Source of the DNA: PALSA-350 sp963794165
GTDB lineage: Bacteria; Acidobacteriota; Terriglobia; Terriglobales; Acidobacteriaceae
Assembly: GCA_963794165.1 (NCBI GenBank)
Contig: CAWCCT010000012.1
Coordinates: 1,054,001 to 1,118,000, forward strand
Length of the DNA: 64,000 bases
Direction of reading: 5' to 3'
Made by a program: the position numbers and the translations under genes. How positions within the stretch are numbered: position 1 is the stretch's first letter; each line of letters starts with the position of its first letter. Of the stretch, positions 61,459 to 64,000 are shown one piece after another. Under the pieces are notes generated by a model. It saw only the letters and a list, made by a program, of their open reading frames with translations, was not told where the DNA came from and did no database searches.

Positions 61459-61848
61459 ATGCCGGAAAAGGAAGTAGTCGATCGTGCAAAAGAGGATCTG
61501 AAGGAAGGGAAATCGCCCTCAACTGCAGCGGGAGAATTCGTCCACGAGGAAATCGAACACGTCCGGGAAGGAAAGCACGGCGCCCGTTCCCCCCAGCAGG
61601 CGATCGCCATTGGTCTTAGTAAAGCCCGGCGAGCCGGCATTCCCCTCGCTCCACCCAGCAGCAGCAAGGCTAAGAAATCCACGCGAAAAAGCGCCGAAAG
61701 AGATCTCAGTAAAGGACAAACTGTAGCCGGCAAGACCTCAGCGAAACGGTCGCGTGCGAGCGAAGCAGCCTTAAAGAAAGAGCCGCATTCGACCGCCTCT
61801 CGCAAGGCGCTCTCGGCACATGCCAAGAAGGCTGCGAAGTCTCGTTAG
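61459..61848 (+). CDS. Lys-rich DUF6496-like protein
   Basis: 129 residues from ATG 61459 with GAGGAGGTG upstream. The first 60 residues have a conserved-looking helical phrase (GARSPQQAIAIGLSKARRAGI), similar to the small DUF6496 domain. The last 65 are rich in Lys, Ala, Ser and Arg, like histone H1 tails (SRKALSAHAKKAAKSR). Probably a DNA- or RNA-binding accessory protein. The family name is a memory-based suggestion. It is convergent with hypB. Confidence 0.75.
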   Translation: MPEKEVVDRAKEDLKEGKSPSTAAGEFVHEEIEHVREGKHGARSPQQAIAIGLSKARRAGIPLAPPSSSKAKKSTRKSAERDLSKGQTVAGKTSAKRSRASEAALKKEPHSTASRKALSAHAKKAAKSR

Positions 61849-61870
61849 GAAGTTGGCGGTCGCAATGCGG

Positions 61871-62557
61871 TCACCGGGCGGCAGCAGCCTGAGGCTGCCG
61901 CGCACGCGCTAGCTGAGCATGCAGCAAGTCAAAGACAGCTTGCATCCCGGCTCCGGTCTTGGCGGAGACTTCAAAGACCTGCATTCCCGGTCGAACGCTT
62001 TCGATGTTGTGGCGGGCGGCTGGCAGGTTAAACTCCGCTGCCTCGGCCAGGTCCATTTTGGTGATGATCGCAACATCGGAGCTGTTAAAGATGGTGGGAT
62101 ATTTCAACGGCTTGTCCTCGCCCTCAGTCGCGGACAGCAAAACAAATCGCAACTCCTCGCCCAAGTCATAACTGGAGGGACAAACCAGGTTTCCCACATT
62201 CTCGATGAAAAGGAAATCGATCCGATCCAGCTGCCATGACTCCAGCGCTTTCTCCACCATCTGCGCATCCAGGTGGCACACCGTCCCCGTGGTGATCTGT
62301 CTCACGTTCGGCGTTGCACGACGCAGCCGTGCGGCATCATTTTCTGTGGCCAAATCGCCCACCAGCGCTGCTACCCGGGAGTCGCGGGCTAGCCCGGCGA
62401 GCAGCTTTTCCAGAAAGGCCGTTTTTCCCGAGCCGGGGCTCGACACCAGCCCCACCACACAGGTACCTTCCTTGCGAAACCGCTCCCGCAGACCGCGGGC
62501 GAGAAGATCGTTTTGCTTCATTACCTTGGCCCGCACCTCAACCATGCGCGTGCTCAT
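61871..62557 (-). CDS. hypB: Hydrogenase nickel incorporation GTPase HypB
   Basis: 228 residues from ATG 62557, which overlaps the hypA stop as ATGA. The GTPase Walker A is SSPGSGKT near 39-46. The nickel/zinc site of the G domain is C94, H95 and C126 (GTVCHLD, NLVCPSSYD). The His-rich N-terminal tail found in some HypB proteins is absent. It hands nickel to the large subunit of [NiFe] hydrogenase together with HypA. It is the last gene of the visible hydrogenase accessory cluster. A frame extending to 62686 is a shadow. Confidence 0.95.
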   Translation of the reverse strand: MSTRMVEVRAKVMKQNDLLARGLRERFRKEGTCVVGLVSSPGSGKTAFLEKLLAGLARDSRVAALVGDLATENDAARLRRATPNVRQITTGTVCHLDAQMVEKALESWQLDRIDFLFIENVGNLVCPSSYDLGEELRFVLLSATEGEDKPLKYPTIFNSSDVAIITKMDLAEAAEFNLPAARHNIESVRPGMQVFEVSAKTGAGMQAVFDLLHAQLARARQPQAAAAR

Positions 62558-62901
62558 GCCACGATCTCCAAGGATGCCACCTCTATTTCCTTGCCCGTGA
62601 CAATCTTCTGCCCTGGGCTCCCACAGTCGGGACAACTCAATTGATATACCGACGGAGGAGTCCTGTCTTTTTGACACGCAGCGCAATAAATGACCAGCGG
62701 TATCGTCTCGATCTCCAGGCGCGAGCCTTCCAGGGCCGAACCTTCGCAGGCCAGCTCGTAGGCAAACGAAAGCGCATCTCTGTCCACGCCGGAAAATACG
62801 CCCAGCCTCAGATGCACCACCTCGACATCGAGCCCACCACGACTGTCCGACTCTTCCAGGATCTGGTCGATCATGCTGATCGCGATCGAGAGTTCGTGCA
62901 T
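62554..62901 (-). CDS. hypA: Hydrogenase nickel chaperone HypA
   Basis: 115 residues. MHELSIA with nickel ligand H2, and the zinc ribbon C73, C76, C90 and C93 (CAAC...CPDC), are diagnostic. It delivers nickel to HypB and the hydrogenase large subunit in the cytoplasm. It is coupled to hypB and lies 6 bp after the 35-residue membrane peptide gene. Confidence 0.95.
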   Translation of the reverse strand: MHELSIAISMIDQILEESDSRGGLDVEVVHLRLGVFSGVDRDALSFAYELACEGSALEGSRLEIETIPLVIYCAACQKDRTPPSVYQLSCPDCGSPGQKIVTGKEIEVASLEIVA

Positions 62902-62907
62902 AATTGC

Positions 62908-63015
62908 CTACATTGACCGAATCTTGAGATAACGCTTGAGGTCAGGAGCCACCGTAACCGCCAAACCAATCAAAACTAAACCGAGTGCACCAAGAACTAG
63001 TTTTGCATTCATCAT
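62908..63015 (-). CDS. 35-residue single-span membrane peptide in the hydrogenase cluster
   Basis: Too short for most gene callers. From ATG 63015: MMNAKLVLGALGLVLIGLA, then VTVAPDLKRYLKIRSM to a TAG. It has one hydrophobic helix followed by a basic tail with RYLKIRSM. A GAGAGGTG ribosome site lies just upstream, and the start is one base after the maturation protease stop. It resembles the DUF6893-type small proteins I recall in high-affinity hydrogenase operons; that identity is uncertain. Confidence 0.68.
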   Translation of the reverse strand: MMNAKLVLGALGLVLIGLAVTVAPDLKRYLKIRSM

Positions 63016-63016
63016 T

Positions 63017-63523
63017 TCACCTCTCCATTGTCTGTAACCGTACGGAATTTGCTTGCCTGACTGAAACCAGGTCCAAAACCATATTAGAGCCTTCTTCCAC
63101 TGCGGCCTGTACCGGTGGAGACAGACTCATCCGGCCTTCGAACTCATGGCCAAAGTCATGCGGTTCGCAGCCCAACACTAGTACCTGCGCGGAAATTGTG
63201 CCCATAGAGGCAGCCAGGTTCAGTACCCGTGCTGGATCCATGCCGTGCGGGTTGATCGAAGCATCCCCCGAACCCGATCGATCCGGTTCCATCACGTAGA
63301 GCGTTCCGGGAGCTTCCCCGTGCGCCAGCGCGTCCACGATCACCACCAGGTCCCACGGGTCGAGCAGAGCGTAGGCTAAATCGAAGCCGCGGATACCAAA
63401 ATCCTTCACCGCCACGCCGTCCGGTAGTTGCCGCTTGATGAGAGAGGCGGCTACCTCCACCCCGAACCCGTCATCCCCGAGGAAGATGTTGCCCACGCAT
63501 GCGATCAGGATCTTTGCGCTCAT
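63017..63523 (-). CDS. Hydrogenase maturation endopeptidase
   Basis: 168 residues of the HycI/HyaD/HybD protease family. GNIFLGDDGFGVEVA at residues 11-25 holds the nickel-recognising acidic residue (D18), VVIVDALAHG the second, and a late histidine the third. It clips the C-terminal extension of the [NiFe] large subunit after metal insertion. It overlaps the upstream 98-residue gene and belongs with hypA and hypB. Confidence 0.9.
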   Translation of the reverse strand: MSAKILIACVGNIFLGDDGFGVEVAASLIKRQLPDGVAVKDFGIRGFDLAYALLDPWDLVVIVDALAHGEAPGTLYVMEPDRSGSGDASINPHGMDPARVLNLAASMGTISAQVLVLGCEPHDFGHEFEGRMSLSPPVQAAVEEGSNMVLDLVSVRQANSVRLQTMER

Positions 63524-63816
63524 GCGGGTAATACCTCGTCGGGAGAGAAGAAGAAGCGGTGCCCCGGTTGCCTCATCATGCCGAATTCCCGGCCCGGGTC
63601 GTCGTCTAACACCACCGCGAGCTGAATCTGGTCTTCGAAGTCCTGCTCAATGGCCTCGATGACGGCCACCTTGCCGGCCAGCGCCATGTCCATAATATCG
63701 GCCTTCTTCTGCGGAGAGAGAAGTACGCGGTCCCCTACCCGCAAGTCGACGCCCAGGATGCGTACGCTCTCCGGCGCCGCTTTTGTCTCTTCGAGAGGAT
63801 TCCAGTCTCCGATCAT
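63520..63816 (-). CDS. Conserved small protein of a hydrogenase cluster
   Basis: 98 residues with no catalytic motif I recognise. Notable phrases are VRILGVDLRVGDRVLLSP, KADIMDMALAGKVAVIEAIEQDFEDQIQLAVVLDDDPG and RQPGHRFFFSPDE. These resemble a protein I associate with group 1h (high-affinity) [NiFe] hydrogenase operons, from memory. Its 3' end overlaps the protease start, and its 5' end overlaps the next gene, so it is firmly within the operon. Confidence 0.78.
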   Translation of the reverse strand: MIGDWNPLEETKAAPESVRILGVDLRVGDRVLLSPQKKADIMDMALAGKVAVIEAIEQDFEDQIQLAVVLDDDPGREFGMMRQPGHRFFFSPDEVLPA

Positions 63817-63995
63817 GATGCATCTCCTCGAATCTCGCGCAAACTGCGGATGACGCCGTGTGCCTTGAGCATGGCTTCCGACGTGAGTGCCTCGGTTCGT
63901 TCCAGGATCCTCCGCGCGCGGGGATCTCCGTTCTGCATCTCCTGCTTCTCGGCGTCCGTGAGCGTAAGCACGCGGAGGGTAAGCATCTCGTCCAT
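63813..63995 (-). CDS. Small protein at the window edge (5' end may be incomplete)
   Basis: At least 60 residues, ATG at 63995. Helical and charged (LTLTDAEKQEMQNGDPRARRILERTEALTSEAML), with no known motif. The frame stays open to the window end, so the true start could lie beyond 64000. It overlaps the 98-residue gene as ATGA. Position suggests the next genes outward are the hydrogenase subunits. Confidence 0.55.
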   Translation of the reverse strand: MDEMLTLRVLTLTDAEKQEMQNGDPRARRILERTEALTSEAMLKAHGVIRSLREIRGDAS

Positions 63996-64000
63996 CTCAG

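Overview
The window looks like a chromosomal segment of a GC-rich (by eye about 58-60%) soil-type Gram-negative bacterium, most likely an acidobacterium of the Terriglobia/Koribacter kind. This placement is an inference from the gene families, the many dispersed hairpin repeats between genes, and a high-affinity type hydrogenase accessory cluster at the right edge. It was not checked against any database. No rRNA, tRNA, CRISPR array, insertion sequence or prophage was recognised.

Region 1 (1-10.5 kb) is a purine uptake and breakdown locus. A minus-strand operon runs allantoinase, three xanthine dehydrogenase subunits, OHCU decarboxylase, HIU hydrolase, urate oxidase and, after a palindromic repeat, an allantoate amidohydrolase cut by the window start. 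A divergent plus-strand operon carries guanine deaminase, a periplasmic NUP-type protein and an AzgA/PbuG-type purine permease. Together they take guanine or xanthine to allantoate and beyond.

Region 2 (10.8-14.6 kb) has a vWA protein, a MoxR-like ATPase broken by one frameshift, a LON-domain protein and a TPR protein. Region 3 (15.1-31.7 kb) is mostly housekeeping: thioesterase, Mrp, hrcA-grpE-dnaJ with no dnaK, RsmE, a 23-residue Lys/Ala peptide gene with its own promoter and hairpin, a CPBP protease, thiolase, ComM, cupin, AroDE, M3 peptidase, SDR, PgeF and HU/IHF. Region 4 (31.9-43.7 kb) is mixed: glycosyltransferases, proline dehydrogenase, a CxxCH-containing prenyltransferase-fold protein, PaiB, a HugZ-like protein, HutF, a secreted nucleoside hydrolase and a patatin-barrel protein.

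Region 5 (44.0-53.8 kb) is a one-carbon amine cluster: purU, divergent from glxBCD/mgsABC-like glutamate synthase-type genes, soxD-A-G-B-like genes and a type III glutamine synthetase. This is the gene set of the N-methylglutamate pathway. Its SoxA-like subunit is short and keeps eight Cys positioned for two [2Fe-2S] clusters. A ParD/ParE-type toxin-antitoxin pair, an IolD-like ThDP enzyme and a Cys/Met-metabolism PLP enzyme follow.

Region 6 (57.7-61.2 kb) is a tight four-gene cassette (GT2 glycosyltransferase, acyl-CoA dehydrogenase-like protein, PIG-L deacetylase, NodS-like methyltransferase) that looks like an undescribed biosynthetic module. Region 7 (61.4-64 kb) holds a Lys-rich DUF6496-like protein and, on the minus strand, small conserved proteins, a hydrogenase maturation protease, a 35-residue membrane peptide, hypA and hypB. 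The hydrogenase structural genes would lie beyond position 64000.

Several families of inverted-repeat elements occupy most longer intergenic gaps. Different copies of one family have different outer arms that still match perfectly within each copy.
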